Positions 1 to 9,332 are shown, numbered from the stretch's first letter. The stretch: 64,000 bases of DNA from an uncultured Sphingomonas sp. (GCF_937871615.1 NZ_CALMPA010000046.1:124001-188000); one strand, 5' to 3'. Notes: generated from the sequence alone by a model not told the origin. Numbers and translations: made by a program.

Positions 1-264
1 CAGGTGTTCGAGGTGATGCTTGAGACGGGCGACGCGCCGGGCAAGATTGTCGAGGAGCGCGGTCTGAAGCAGACTTCGGACACTGGCGCGATCGAGGCGA
101 TCATCGCGGAAGTGCTGGCGAAGAACCCGAGCCAGCTCGAACAATATCGCGGCGGCAAGGAGGCCCTGTTCGGCTTCTTCGTCGGCCAGACGATGAAGGC
201 GATGGCGGGCAAGGCCAATCCGCAAGTGGTGAACGAATTGCTCAAAAAGGCGCTCGCCGCCTGA
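1..264 (+). CDS. gatB: Asp/Glu-tRNA amidotransferase subunit B, C-terminal end (partial)
   Basis: This is the last 87 codons of GatB; the start lies before the window. GatB is the subunit of the GatCAB amidotransferase that binds misacylated Glu-tRNA(Gln)/Asp-tRNA(Asn) and activates it for amidation. The piece is the tRNA-binding tail (GatB/YqeY-type helical domain). It contains the characteristic [10 protein letters not shown] stretch, the [16 protein letters not shown] motif and a [11 protein letters not shown] ending. The GTG at position 4 is an internal Val codon, not a start. A strong intrinsic terminator follows 19 bases after the stop, so the gene ends its transcript. Confidence 0.95.
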   Translation, partial: QVFEVMLETGDAPGKIVEERGLKQTSDTGAIEAIIAEVLAKNPSQLEQYRGGKEALFGFFVGQTMKAMAGKANPQVVNELLKKALAA

Positions 265-282
265 CGTGACGGGCAAGCCAGG

Positions 283-323
283 CGGGCGCGACAAAGGGTT
301 ATCTGTCGCGCCCGTTGTTTTTA
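283..323. terminator. Intrinsic terminator between gatB and moaB (convergent)
   Basis: A perfect 11-bp stem (283-293 CGGGCGCGACA with 304-314 TGTCGCGCCCG) and a 10-nt loop are followed by a T-rich run (315-323). The moaB stop codon (TAA on the minus strand, 321-323) lies inside the T tract. The structure terminates gatB and may also serve the convergent moaB. Confidence 0.85.
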
Positions 324-848
324 TCGCTCGTTGAGCCGCGGCATCAGCTCGACGAAATTGCAGGGCCGGTGGCGGCTGTCGAGCTGCTCACGCAGGATGC
401 CGTCCCACCCGTCCTTCACCGCGCTGGTCGATCCGGGCAGCGCGAAGATATAGGTGCCGCGCGCGACGCAGGCGCAGGCGCGCGATTGCACGGTGGATGT
501 GCCGATCGTCTGATAGCTGAGCCAGCGGAACAGTTCGCCGAAACCGGGAATCATCTTGTCCGCGACCCGCTCGATCGCCTCCGGGGTCACGTCACGCCCG
601 GTGACGCCGGTGCCGCCTGTGGTGATGACGCAATCGACCCGTTCATCGCCGATCCAGCGATGAAGTTGCGCGACGAGATCGTCGGCGTCGTCGCGCAGGA
701 TGGCGCGATCGGCCAGCACGTGCCCTGCGCCGGTCAGCCGCTCCACCAGCGTATCGCCCGAACGATCCTCCGCCAGTGAGCGCGTGTCGGATACGGTGAG
801 CACGGCGATGCGCACCGGCAGGAAAGGGAGGCTCGTGTCGATCGGCAT
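321..848 (-). CDS. moaB: Molybdenum cofactor biosynthesis protein B (MoaB/MogA family)
   Basis: This 175-aa protein of the MoaB/MogA family adenylylates molybdopterin before molybdenum insertion. It shows the usual N-terminal strand followed by VSDTRS (about residues 19-24), the nucleotide-binding [18 protein letters not shown] stretch (about residues 76-93) and the C-terminal LPGSTSAV loop. The length is typical of MoaB. The gene converges on gatB and lies 55 bases downstream of the DUF1801 gene in the same direction. moeA, which acts in the next pathway step, is elsewhere in this window (60.4-61.6 kb). The MoaB versus MogA assignment rests on length and overall resemblance. Confidence 0.92.
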   Translation of the reverse strand: MPIDTSLPFLPVRIAVLTVSDTRSLAEDRSGDTLVERLTGAGHVLADRAILRDDADDLVAQLHRWIGDERVDCVITTGGTGVTGRDVTPEAIERVADKMIPGFGELFRWLSYQTIGTSTVQSRACACVARGTYIFALPGSTSAVKDGWDGILREQLDSRHRPCNFVELMPRLNER

Positions 849-903
849 AAGGCGCTGACGCTAATTGGAGAGGCGGGGTCTGGCGACCCCAAATAGGCGG
901 GGT

Positions 904-1284
904 TCAGTGTTTCCCGTTCGCCGCCACGGCCGCGCGGATCAGGGCTTTCAACGCCTCGGGGTTGATGGCATCGCCTTCGTGAAAGTCGATCGCGCGCCGT
1001 ACATTGCCGTCGAGGCTGGCGTTGAACAGCCGCGCGGGATCGTCAAGCGCGGCGCCCTTGGCAAAGGTCATCTTCACGGCGTTCTTGTAGCTCTCGCCGG
1101 TGCAGATCATCCCGTTGCGATACCAGACGGGAACGCCGCGCCATTTCCATTCCTCGATCACGTCGGGAACAGCCTCGATGATAAGCGCGCGGATGCGGGA
1201 AAGCGTGTCGCCGCGCCAGTCCCCGAGTGCGCGGATGCGCGCGTCGATCAGGTCGGACGGTGTTTCGGCACCGTCGCTCGCCAT
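904..1284 (-). CDS. DUF1801 domain protein
   Basis: This 126-aa protein belongs to the DUF1801 (YdhG-like) family, small alpha/beta proteins of unknown biochemical role. Family signs are PDVIEEWKWRGVPVWY in the middle, followed by ICTGESYKNAVKMTF and FNASLDGN. The ATG at 1284 was chosen because its A-T-G shares one base with the slt stop codon (TGATG), which is typical translational coupling. A longer in-frame extension to 1413 would run inside slt and looks like low-complexity Arg/Gly shadow sequence. A short inverted repeat (873-888) lies between it and moaB. No function can be assigned. Confidence 0.8.
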   Translation of the reverse strand: MASDGAETPSDLIDARIRALGDWRGDTLSRIRALIIEAVPDVIEEWKWRGVPVWYRNGMICTGESYKNAVKMTFAKGAALDDPARLFNASLDGNVRRAIDFHEGDAINPEALKALIRAAVAANGKH

Positions 1285-3122
1285 CAGTGGCCGCCGCCGC
1301 TGATCGTGGTCGAGGTGGGGCCGACGCGCCCGTCCACCGCGATCGCGGTCTGCTGCGGGCGTGCCGCGATGCGCACCGCGCTCGGCCCCGGAAGGCCGGG
1401 GAAGCGCGGCCACATGCCCTGCGCCAGCGCGGCGCGGCTGGTGGAGGTCGCGCGACCGGCCTGCGCCTCATACATCCAGTAATTGCGCAGCACCGTCGTC
1501 ACATAGCCGCGCGTTTCCCAATAGGGGATGCTTTCGATGTAGAGCAGGGGATCGCCGCCGTCCTGAACGATCGCGTTCCAGTCCTGCACGGGCTTCGGCC
1601 CGGCGTTATAGGCGGCGATGACCTTGGGCAGCAGCCCCTGTGTGATGCCCATGTCGCGCAGCTTTTCGAGGTGGCGCTGGCCGATATCCATGTTCGTGGA
1701 AGGCCGGGTCAACGCCGCGCGATCGACGGCCATCCCGCGTTCGCGCATGTAATCGGTTGCCGCCGCCGGCATGATTTGCATCAGGCCATAGGCGCCCGCC
1801 GGGCTGACCACCTTGTTGCGGAAACCCGATTCCTGAAGGGTGTGCGCCCACACCAGCGCCTTGTCGACGCGCCAGCCGGTATCCGGCGTCCAGTTCGGCG
1901 TGGGATAGCGCGCATCGGCGGTGGTGACGACGCCGGGCGGGCAATTGTGCGCCAGCCACACGACGCTCGCCGGCAGGTCCATCTGCTCGGTGAGCCGGAT
2001 CAGCGCCGCGAATTCGTTTGGCGCGCCGATCCGCGCCTGCTGGCGGATCACCTGATCGGCGGCGTCCGTCTCTCCGATTTCGACCAGCGCCGCGGCGACG
2101 CGCACGTTCGGGCGCCGTTCGAGCAAGGCCCAGTCGGCGGTGACGCGCTGGGGCCGGATCACCGGCGACGAGATGTTCAGCGCTTGCCGCGCAAGCTGGC
2201 CGTAAAAGGCCTCGCCATATTGCGCGGCGTTCTTTAGCCGGCCTTCGACCCGATCGGGGCGGCCGCAGCGCATGTCCGCCCGCGCGGCCCAATAAAGCCC
2301 GGCGGCACGCAGATCGGTATCGTTCGCGCGGGTCGAGACGCCCTCGAAGCCGCGACCGGCGGCGGCGCAATCATCGGCGCGCCACGCGGCGAGCGCGGAG
2401 GTCCAGCGGGCCTGTATTGCCCAGTCACCCACGCCGTTCGCGCCAATGTCGCCCAGCCGGCGGGCATCGCTATCCAGCCCTTGAAGGAAATAGATCCATG
2501 CCACGCGCGCGGTCCATTCCGTCTGCGCTTCGGGGGATAGGCCGTTGGTGGAATCGAGCAATGCCTCCGCGTCGCGCCCCATGTCACCCTTGATATAGGG
2601 CTGCATCTTCTGCGCGAGATCGGCGGCGACCTGATCGCTGCGGGTGGCCTTGACGCGGACGCGGTTGGGCGCGCCATCCTGCCAGATGAGCCGCTGCGCC
2701 TCAGGCAGCGGCGGCAGATCGACCGCGCCGCGCGCGCGCGCCAGCCTTGCCACCGCCTCGGCCTGCGGGAGTTCGGGGGCCTCGGTCACCAGCTTCACGA
2801 GCGGATCAAGCTCGACGCGCGGTGAGCCTTTGGCGGTATAAAGTTCGGCGAGCGCGTAGGAATGGAGCGGGCCGGGCGCCATCGCGGTGAGGCCGATCTG
2901 CGCATCCTGCCAGCGTTGCTCACGGATCGCGGCGAACACGGCGCGATAGGCGGTGCGCTGCTCGGGCGAGAGTTGCGTCGGGATACCGGGCCTGGCGCTG
3001 AGCGCGCTGGTCGCGGTCGCGCCCGTGGTGGCGATCGTCGTTCCCGCCGGTAGCGGATCGGCATAAGCAATCCCCGCGGACAGGGCGGCAAGACCGGCCG
3101 CCGCCACGAATTTCGCAATCAC
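1284..3122 (-). CDS. slt: Soluble lytic murein transglycosylase (Slt70-like)
   Basis: This 612-aa periplasmic enzyme cleaves the MurNAc-GlcNAc bond of peptidoglycan to form 1,6-anhydro ends. A Sec signal peptide (about residues 1-21, ending AYA) is followed by a long helical superhelix (U/L domain, about 50-400) and a C-terminal GEWL-fold SLT domain (about 420-560). In that domain, HTLQESGF carries the catalytic Glu431, followed by AYGLMQIMP and AAYNAGP, the classical SLT motifs. The start overlaps the stop of the glycosylase-like gene upstream by 4 bases (ATGA), so the three leftward genes UDG-like, slt and DUF1801 form one operon. The Ala/Thr-rich tail after residue 560 is family-variable. 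Confidence 0.95.
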   Translation of the reverse strand: MIAKFVAAAGLAALSAGIAYADPLPAGTTIATTGATATSALSARPGIPTQLSPEQRTAYRAVFAAIREQRWQDAQIGLTAMAPGPLHSYALAELYTAKGSPRVELDPLVKLVTEAPELPQAEAVARLARARGAVDLPPLPEAQRLIWQDGAPNRVRVKATRSDQVAADLAQKMQPYIKGDMGRDAEALLDSTNGLSPEAQTEWTARVAWIYFLQGLDSDARRLGDIGANGVGDWAIQARWTSALAAWRADDCAAAGRGFEGVSTRANDTDLRAAGLYWAARADMRCGRPDRVEGRLKNAAQYGEAFYGQLARQALNISSPVIRPQRVTADWALLERRPNVRVAAALVEIGETDAADQVIRQQARIGAPNEFAALIRLTEQMDLPASVVWLAHNCPPGVVTTADARYPTPNWTPDTGWRVDKALVWAHTLQESGFRNKVVSPAGAYGLMQIMPAAATDYMRERGMAVDRAALTRPSTNMDIGQRHLEKLRDMGITQGLLPKVIAAYNAGPKPVQDWNAIVQDGGDPLLYIESIPYWETRGYVTTVLRNYWMYEAQAGRATSTSRAALAQGMWPRFPGLPGPSAVRIAARPQQTAIAVDGRVGPTSTTISGGGH

Positions 3123-3883
3123 GCCTCAATTCCCCCGATCAGCAATTGTAGATCCCTCCAGGCCTCGGCCTTGGCGGCGGGACGCTCGCGCAACAGACGC
3201 GGGTGATAGCTCGCCACAACCTCGGTCTTCCTGCCACCCTTATGGTCAACAGGGTGCAAACGCCCACGGGCTTCGGCGACATCCATCGAAAGCAACGCAC
3301 GACTCGCCGCATTTCCTAGAGTTAGCAGTCGTTTTGGCGCGACGAGCGCAACATGGTGGCGGGCGATTTCGAACAAGGCGTCCTGCTGCTCGCGCGGCAG
3401 CCGCCCGGCGATCGGGCGCGCGGCGGCAACCGCGGCGAGGTGCACGTCGGCGCGGGTGCGGCCGATCGCGGCAAGCATCCGATCGAACAGCCGCGCGGTC
3501 TCGCCGGAAAACAGCTCGTCGCGATCATCGCGATCGGGGCAATCGGCCAGGATCATCAGATCGGCGCTCGCCGCGCCCGATGCGCCGATCAGCGCGCCGC
3601 CCCATCCGGCTTCGGGCGCGTCGGCGCCGATGCGCCACGCCAGAAACCCCTCCAGCGTCGGCGGGAGCGCGAGTGCGCGGCGCGCGGGGGCAGCAGGCGG
3701 CGCGGCCTGATCCGCGCGATCGGGCGCACGCGAATCCGCCGCACGCGCGGGCGTTTCCGCCTCCGGCGCGGCGAGCCAGTCGAACGGATCGTCACTGACG
3801 AGCACGTCCACACCGGCGGCTTCCCACCATTCCAGCGTGCTCGCGCTGGCCTTTGCCCAATCGAAAATCTGATCTGCCCCCAT
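3119..3883 (-). CDS. Uracil-DNA glycosylase-like protein (family 4/5-like), degenerate motifs
   Basis: This 254-aa protein has the order of a family 4 uracil-DNA glycosylase: a LMILAD strand, GETARLFDRMLAAIG, VHLAAVAAARP, a helical stretch, LLTLGNAASRALL and the C-terminal SYHPRLL motif. Two hallmarks are missing. The GEAPG motif that holds the catalytic acidic residue is replaced by LADCPD. There is only one Cys in the whole chain, so the 4Fe-4S cluster ligands are absent. The N-terminal third is Ala/Pro-rich. I chose ATG 3883; an in-frame TTG at 3919 is the alternative, and neither has a clear ribosome binding site. Fold membership is likely; glycosylase activity is doubtful. It is divergent from the ETF-QO gene and co-transcribed with slt. 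Confidence 0.8.
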   Translation of the reverse strand: MGADQIFDWAKASASTLEWWEAAGVDVLVSDDPFDWLAAPEAETPARAADSRAPDRADQAAPPAAPARRALALPPTLEGFLAWRIGADAPEAGWGGALIGASGAASADLMILADCPDRDDRDELFSGETARLFDRMLAAIGRTRADVHLAAVAAARPIAGRLPREQQDALFEIARHHVALVAPKRLLTLGNAASRALLSMDVAEARGRLHPVDHKGGRKTEVVASYHPRLLRERPAAKAEAWRDLQLLIGGIEA

Positions 3884-3991
3884 CGCGCGTATAAGGATTG
3901 GCGTTGACGCGCCGGTCAATTCCCTTGAGAGCCAGTGACGGACAGGACGTTGCCGGATCGCGCCCGAATGCGAATGGCACGGGAGAGAAGA

Positions 3992-5653
3992 ATGAGCGAA
4001 CGCGAATCGATGCCCTATGACGTGGTGATCGTCGGCGCGGGGCCTGCGGGCCTCAGCGCGGCGATACGCCTGAAGCAGCTTGCCGCCGAGAAAGAGGCGG
4101 AGATTTCGGTGTGCGTGCTCGAAAAGGGCTCAGAGGTCGGCGCGCATATTCTTTCCGGCGCGGTGATTGATCCGCGCAGTCTGGATGAACTGCTGCCGGA
4201 CTGGCGCGACGCGGGTTGCCCGCTGGCCGAAGTTCCGGTGAGCGAGAATCTGCACTGGGTGCTGACGCGCGGCGGCAAGTTCAACATGCCGCATTTCGTA
4301 ACCCCTTCGTTCATGCACAATAAGGGCACCTATACCGGCTCGCTCGGCAATCTGTGCCGCTGGCTGGCGGAGAAGGCGGGCGAACTCGGCGTGGAGATCT
4401 TCCCCGGTTTCGCCGCGGCGGAGATTCTCTACGACGATCAGGGCCGGGTGAAGGGCGTCGCGACCGGCGACATGGGCGTTGCGCGCGATGGCACGCACAA
4501 GCCGGATTATCAGCCGGGGCTGGAGCTTCACGCGAAATACACCTTCTTTTCCGAAGGTTGCCGTGGGCATTTGACCAAGCAGCTCATCCGCCAGTTCGCG
4601 CTGGATGCGGATAGCGATCCGCAGGTCTATGGCATCGGCATCAAGGAATTGTGGGACATTGATCCCGCATTGCACGAGCCCGGCCGTGTGATCCACACGC
4701 AAGGGTGGCCGCTGAGCGAAACCGATGGCTCGAACGGCGGCGGCTGGATCTATCACCAGGCGAATGGGCAGGTCAGCATCGGCTTCGTCACCTGGCTCAA
4801 CTACACCAATCCGCATCTCTCGCCGTTCCAGGAGATGCAGCGGTGGAAAACCCATCCGGAGATCGCGAAGCTGCTGAAGGGCGGCAAGCGTGTCAGTTAT
4901 GGCGCGCGCGCGATCAGCGATGGCGGGTTGCAGTCGATCCCGAAGCTGGTGTTCCCCGGCGGCGCGTTGATCGGCGACAGTGCCGGTTTCCTCAACGTGC
5001 CGCGCATCAAGGGCACGCATACCGCGATGAAATCCGGCATGATGGCGGCTGAGGCCGCGGTCGACGCGATCCTGTCGCAGCGGGAGGGCGACGAGCTTGC
5101 CGCCTATCCGGCGGCGTTTGACGAAAGCTGGGTGAAGAAAGAGCTTTCGGTCGTCCGCAATGTCGTGCCGCTGGTGAAGAAATTCGGCGATTTCATGGGT
5201 TCGGGCCTCGCCGGAATCACGATGTGGCTGGAGCATCTGGGCATCAAGGTGCCCTTCACGCTGCATCATCATCCGGACAATGAAACGCTGTGGCGTAAGG
5301 ATCTTGTCCCGAAGATCGACTATCCGAAGCCCGATGGCGTGCTGACCTTCGATCGGCTTTCCTCGGTGTTCCTGTCGAACACCAACCATGAGGAGGATCA
5401 GCCCGTCCATCTGACGCTGAAAGACCCGTCGATCCCGGTGGATTACGATCTGCCGATGTTCGACGAGCCGGCGCAGCGTTATTGCCCGGCGGGCGTTTAT
5501 GAAATTGTCGGCGAGGAGGAAGGCAATCCGCGCTTCGTCATCAACGCGCAGAATTGCGTGCACTGCAAGACCTGCGACATCAAGGATCCGACCCAGAACA
5601 TCACCTGGGTCGTGCCGGAAGGTGGCGGTGGCCCGAATTATCCCAATATGTAA
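3992..5653 (+). CDS. Electron transfer flavoprotein-ubiquinone oxidoreductase (ETF-QO)
   Basis: This 553-aa inner-membrane-associated enzyme passes electrons from ETF (fatty acid and amino acid dehydrogenases) to ubiquinone. It has an N-terminal FAD Rossmann motif VIVGAGPAG (about residues 12-20), the central GGWIYHQANGQVSIGFVTWL region, SAGFLNVPRIKGTHTAMKSG (FAD second motif) and a C-terminal ferredoxin-like domain with CPAGVYE, CVHCKTCDIKDP for one 4Fe-4S cluster. The length matches the family. ATG 3992 follows a GGGAGAG site at 3981-3987; upstream in-frame starts lack such a site. The 3' end overlaps the proposed GTG start of the TPR gene. Confidence 0.97.
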   Translation: MSERESMPYDVVIVGAGPAGLSAAIRLKQLAAEKEAEISVCVLEKGSEVGAHILSGAVIDPRSLDELLPDWRDAGCPLAEVPVSENLHWVLTRGGKFNMPHFVTPSFMHNKGTYTGSLGNLCRWLAEKAGELGVEIFPGFAAAEILYDDQGRVKGVATGDMGVARDGTHKPDYQPGLELHAKYTFFSEGCRGHLTKQLIRQFALDADSDPQVYGIGIKELWDIDPALHEPGRVIHTQGWPLSETDGSNGGGWIYHQANGQVSIGFVTWLNYTNPHLSPFQEMQRWKTHPEIAKLLKGGKRVSYGARAISDGGLQSIPKLVFPGGALIGDSAGFLNVPRIKGTHTAMKSGMMAAEAAVDAILSQREGDELAAYPAAFDESWVKKELSVVRNVVPLVKKFGDFMGSGLAGITMWLEHLGIKVPFTLHHHPDNETLWRKDLVPKIDYPKPDGVLTFDRLSSVFLSNTNHEEDQPVHLTLKDPSIPVDYDLPMFDEPAQRYCPAGVYEIVGEEEGNPRFVINAQNCVHCKTCDIKDPTQNITWVVPEGGGGPNYPNM

Positions 5654-7244
5654 GGCGGCGTTGCTCGCATGTTGTGCGAGCATGGCGGTCGCCACCCCGG
5701 CGGTCGCCGCGAACCAGCCCGCGAAAAACGGGCTGCTCGCCTATCTCGCCGCGCGCGCCGATGACGGCAATAGCGACGGGGCGGAGGCGGTGCGCCGTTA
5801 TACCGCCGCGCTCGCCGATGCGCCGGGCAACGCGGATGTCGCGCTGCGGGCTTATCGCGAGGCGCTGTCTGTTGGGGACGATGCGCTGGTCGATCGTTCC
5901 ATCGCGACGCTTCTGGCGGCAGGTCAGGCGCCTGCGGATAGCGCGCTGATCATGCTGGCCGGCGCGGCGCGCGGCCATGATCTCAAGGCCGAGGATGCGG
6001 CGATCGCGCGGCTTTCCGGCGGGCAGCTTGCGGTGCTGGTCACGCCGCTGCGTGCCTGGGCCGCGCAGGAGCGGGGCGGCGATCCGCTGGCGATATTGGC
6101 GCAGCGCCCGCGCGATGCCGTGTCACGGCGGCTGAACGACGAAACCCGTGCGCTGATCCTGATCGCGCGCGGGCAATATGATGAGGGGTTGACCAGCCTT
6201 CGCGCGATATCGGGCAACGATCAGGCCGCCCAGGACCTGCGCATCGCGGCGGCTCAGTTGCTGATCGGGAAGGGTCAGGATGCGCGCGCCCGGACGCTGC
6301 TGACGGGCGATAGCGGGCCGATCGCCGCGCTGCGCGATCACCCTCAGGGCGCAAAGCCGACCCTCGCGTTCGGCGCGGCGCGCCTGTTCGTGCGGCTGGC
6401 GGACGATCTCGTGACGGGCGATCCGGGGCCGCTGTCGATCACGCTCACCCGTGCCGCGCTGCGCGCAGAACCCGGCAACGATCGCGCGCGGCTGCTGCTT
6501 GCGGGGACGCTTGCGCGGCTCAACCGAACCGATCGCGCATTGGCCGTGCTGAACGGTGTCGACAAGACGGGCCTCTATGGCTCGACCGTTGATACGGCGT
6601 GGATCAGCATCCTCGCCGGTGCCGAGCGATATGAGGATGCGATCAGGATCGCCGCGCCGCTCGCCCAGCCTGCGGACGCGTCCGATCTCGCGCTGGCGAC
6701 GCTGGGCGACCTGTTGCTCACCGCGAACCACCCGAAGGAAGCGCTGCCGGTCTATCGCCGGCTGATCGAGCGCCCGAGCGGCGCGGCCAGGTGGGAGCCG
6801 TGGCTGCATTATGCCGCTGCGCTCGATCAGGCGGGGGACTGGCCCGCCGCGCGCGAGGCGCTGTTGCGCGCGGAGGCGATCGCGCCGGATGAGCCATCGG
6901 TGCTCAACTATCTGGGCTATGGCGATATCACCCATAATGGCGACGTGCCGAAGGCATTGGCGATGTTGCAGCGTGCAGTGGCGCTGCGCCCGGATGATTC
7001 GGCGATCGTCGATTCGCTCGGCTGGGCCTATTATCGCAGTGGCGATCTGAAGCGCGCGCTCCCGCTGCTTGAACAGGCGGCGCAGGCATCACCCGAAAAT
7101 GCGGAGATCGGCGAGCATCTTGGCGACGCTTATTGGCGCGCTGGCCGGCGATATGAGGCGCGCTACGCGTGGCGCGCGGCGCAGGTGGTGGCGGAAGGCG
7201 CGAACCGCGATCGGCTCGCGACGAAGATCGCCGACGGCCTGTGA
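5628..7244 (+). CDS. Secreted tetratricopeptide repeat protein
   Basis: This protein of about 538 aa is made of successive TPR helices (for example ALAVLNGVDKTGLYG, LNYLGYGDITHNGDVPKAL, DSLGWAYYRSGDLKRALPLL, and a last repeat ending GDAYWRAGRRYEARYAW), so it is probably a protein-interaction scaffold. I chose GTG 5628 because it follows a GGAAGG site (5617-5622) and gives a convincing Sec signal peptide (MARIIPICK n-region, hydrophobic core, AVAA end). ATG 5682 would cut this signal off. With the chosen start it overlaps the ETF-QO gene by 26 bases. Its stop overlaps the ispE GTG (GTGA). The pattern resembles envelope TPR proteins; no specific partner is visible. Confidence 0.85.
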   Translation: MARIIPICKAALLACCASMAVATPAVAANQPAKNGLLAYLAARADDGNSDGAEAVRRYTAALADAPGNADVALRAYREALSVGDDALVDRSIATLLAAGQAPADSALIMLAGAARGHDLKAEDAAIARLSGGQLAVLVTPLRAWAAQERGGDPLAILAQRPRDAVSRRLNDETRALILIARGQYDEGLTSLRAISGNDQAAQDLRIAAAQLLIGKGQDARARTLLTGDSGPIAALRDHPQGAKPTLAFGAARLFVRLADDLVTGDPGPLSITLTRAALRAEPGNDRARLLLAGTLARLNRTDRALAVLNGVDKTGLYGSTVDTAWISILAGAERYEDAIRIAAPLAQPADASDLALATLGDLLLTANHPKEALPVYRRLIERPSGAARWEPWLHYAAALDQAGDWPAAREALLRAEAIAPDEPSVLNYLGYGDITHNGDVPKALAMLQRAVALRPDDSAIVDSLGWAYYRSGDLKRALPLLEQAAQASPENAEIGEHLGDAYWRAGRRYEARYAWRAAQVVAEGANRDRLATKIADGL

Positions 7245-8083
7245 CGATCGAAGGAACGCGCGACGCGATAATCGAACGCGCGCCGGCAAAGCTCAATCTC
7301 GCGCTGCACGTCCGCCGTCGCCGGTCGGATGGCTATCACGATATAGAAACCCTGTTCGCCTTTTGCCGCGATGGCGATGCGATCTCGCTTGCTCCGGCGC
7401 GCAGCGACAGTTTCGCGATCAACGGGCCGTTTGGCGCGGCGCTGGCGCGAGAAGGGGATAATCTCGTGACGCGCGCGCGCGACGCTTTTCGCGCCGCCTT
7501 CGGGGATTCCGCCTGTTGCGCGATCGTGCTGGAAAAGAATCTGCCCGTCGCCTCCGGCATCGGCGGCGGCTCGGCGGATGCCGCGGCGACTTTGCGCGCG
7601 TTGGCGCGGCGCCATGGGGTCGCGCTCGACGACGCACGGCTGTTCGAGATCGCCGCCAGGCTCGGCGCCGACGTTCCCGCCTGTCTGATGGGGCAAAGCG
7701 CGATCGGATATGGCCGGGGCGATGATCTGCGCCCGATCGCGGGATTGGGCGGCAAGGCGGCATTGCTGGTCAATCCCGGCGCGGCGGTTTCGACCGCGCG
7801 GGTTTTCGCGGGCTGGGACGGCGAGGATCGCGGCCCGATCAGCGGCGGGGATCCGGCGGGTGATCGCAACGACCTGACCGCCGCGGCAATCGCGATCGCC
7901 CCGGTGATCGCATCGGTGCTCGGCGTGCTGGAGCGTCAGCCTGGTGTGGAACTGGCGCGCATGTCTGGTTCGGGCGCTACATGCTTCGCCTTGTTCGACA
8001 CCGCCAGTGCCGCGCACGCCGCGACTGGAGCGATCGCCGCCCGTCAGCCCGATTGGTGGATTTTGGAAACTTCGCTGGCCTGA
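7241..8083 (+). CDS. ispE: 4-(cytidine 5'-diphospho)-2-C-methyl-D-erythritol kinase
   Basis: This 280-aa GHMP-family kinase of the MEP isoprenoid pathway phosphorylates CDP-ME at the 2-hydroxyl. Motifs include PAKLNLALHV and RSDGYHDIETLF near the N terminus, the glycine-rich ATP loop SGIGGGSADAAATL (about residues 102-115) and the C-terminal MSGSGATCFALF. GTG 7241 overlaps the TPR gene stop codon (GTGA), indicating coupled translation. recA lies 115 bases downstream behind its own SOS promoter. The length and all three GHMP motifs are intact. Confidence 0.97.
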   Translation: MTIEGTRDAIIERAPAKLNLALHVRRRRSDGYHDIETLFAFCRDGDAISLAPARSDSFAINGPFGAALAREGDNLVTRARDAFRAAFGDSACCAIVLEKNLPVASGIGGGSADAAATLRALARRHGVALDDARLFEIAARLGADVPACLMGQSAIGYGRGDDLRPIAGLGGKAALLVNPGAAVSTARVFAGWDGEDRGPISGGDPAGDRNDLTAAAIAIAPVIASVLGVLERQPGVELARMSGSGATCFALFDTASAAHAATGAIAARQPDWWILETSLA

Positions 8084-8106
8084 CAGCGGCTGTTGCGGGA
8101 AATTAT

Positions 8107-8132
8107 GTTCCTCTCTTGTTCGATGAGAACAA
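8107..8132 (+). promoter_or_regulatory. LexA operator (SOS box) upstream of recA
   Basis: The alphaproteobacterial LexA consensus GTTC-N7-GTTC is present exactly at 8107-8121, about 80 bases before the recA start. The right half-site also belongs to an inverted repeat, TTGTTC (8116-8121) and GAACAA (8127-8132). The same GTTC spacing is found in front of lexA in this window, which supports a real SOS site. Confidence 0.85.
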
Positions 8133-8198
8133 ATGGGATACTTGTGTCGCAACGCGTTGAATGGTTCACGCGCTTGGTCTAGCGACGGGGGTTCCACA

Positions 8199-9272
8199 AT
8201 GGCCGCCAACCTCAAGGTGATTGATAACGGCATGGCAATCGCGAATGCAGACCGTCAGAAGGCGCTGGACGCCGCATTGGCGCAGATCGACCGGGCTTTC
8301 GGCAAAGGCTCGGCGATGAAACTCGGGCAGCGCGAGACGATGAAGGTGGAAACGATTTCCACCGGCAGTCTCGGGCTGGATATCGCGCTTGGCGTCGGCG
8401 GGCTGCCGCGCGGGCGCGTGGTGGAGATTTTCGGGCCGGAAAGTTCGGGCAAGACGACGCTCGCGCTCCACGCCATCGCTGAGGCGCAGAAGATGGGCGG
8501 CACGGCGGCGTTCGTTGATGCGGAACACGCGCTCGATCCGGTCTATGCCCGGAAGCTGGGCGTCAATATCGACGAACTGATCGTCTCGCAGCCCGATACG
8601 GGCGAGCAGGCGCTGGAGATCGTCGATACGCTGGTTCGTTCGAATGCGATCGACGTGCTGGTCGTCGATTCGGTGGCGGCTCTCGTCCCGCGCGCTGAAA
8701 TCGAGGGCGAGATGGGCGATAGCCACGTCGGCCTTCAGGCGCGGTTGATGAGCCAGGCGCTGCGCAAGCTCACCGGCACGATCAGCCGTTCGCGCTGTCT
8801 CGTCATCTTCATCAACCAGATCCGCATGAAGATCGGCGTGATGTATGGCTCGCCGGAAACCACCACCGGCGGCAATGCGCTGAAATTCTATGCCTCGGTC
8901 CGGCTCGATATCCGCCGTATCGGTTCGGTCAAGGATCGCGACGAGGCGACCGGCAATCAGGTGCGCGTCAAGGTCGTCAAGAACAAGGTCGCGCCGCCGT
9001 TCAAGCAGGTCGAATTCGATATCATGTTCGGCGAGGGCGTGTCGAAGATGGGCGAGATCATCGACCTTGGCGTCAAGGCCGGGCTGGTCGAAAAATCCGG
9101 ATCGTGGTTCAGCTATGACAGCGTCCGCATCGGGCAGGGGCGTGAGAATTCCAAGCAGTTCCTGCGCGACAATCCCGAGATGGCCGAGCGGCTGGAGCGC
9201 GCGATCCGCGCGCGCACCGAGGGGCTGGGCGAGGAATTGCTGGTCGGCCAGTCCGACGAGGATAACGTCTGA
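8199..9272 (+). CDS. recA: Recombinase RecA
   Basis: This 357-aa protein forms ATP-dependent filaments on single-stranded DNA, performs strand exchange and stimulates LexA self-cleavage. It has Walker [10 protein letters not shown], the VDAEHALDP and [19 protein letters not shown] blocks, the L2 loop region [21 protein letters not shown] (about residues 200-220) and an acidic C-terminal tail ending SDEDNV. ATG 8199 gives the expected MAANLKV N terminus; an upstream in-frame ATG at 8133 would sit between the operator and the gene and adds unrelated residues. It is transcribed from the SOS-controlled promoter region at about 8100-8140 and ends with the terminator at 9333. Confidence 0.99.
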   Translation: MAANLKVIDNGMAIANADRQKALDAALAQIDRAFGKGSAMKLGQRETMKVETISTGSLGLDIALGVGGLPRGRVVEIFGPESSGKTTLALHAIAEAQKMGGTAAFVDAEHALDPVYARKLGVNIDELIVSQPDTGEQALEIVDTLVRSNAIDVLVVDSVAALVPRAEIEGEMGDSHVGLQARLMSQALRKLTGTISRSRCLVIFINQIRMKIGVMYGSPETTTGGNALKFYASVRLDIRRIGSVKDRDEATGNQVRVKVVKNKVAPPFKQVEFDIMFGEGVSKMGEIIDLGVKAGLVEKSGSWFSYDSVRIGQGRENSKQFLRDNPEMAERLERAIRARTEGLGEELLVGQSDEDNV

Positions 9273-9332
9273 TCGCCTTTGGCGAAGCATCTGTTTTCCA
9301 GGCGGCGGGGGTCACCGTCGCAACAATCGGGG

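Noticed and set aside
873..888. Short inverted repeat between DUF1801 and moaB genes
   Set aside because: Six-bp stem without a T tract; not enough to call a terminator.
1227..2237. Long open frame antisense to slt
   Set aside because: Arg/Gly/His-rich translation without motifs, fully inside slt.
4130..5695. Long open frame antisense to the ETF-QO gene
   Set aside because: It lies on the opposite strand of a clear core gene, has a His/Arg-rich composition and no domain; typical for GC-rich DNA.
8166..9290. Long open frame antisense to recA
   Set aside because: Mirror of the recA codon pattern; no ribosome binding site or recognisable domain.
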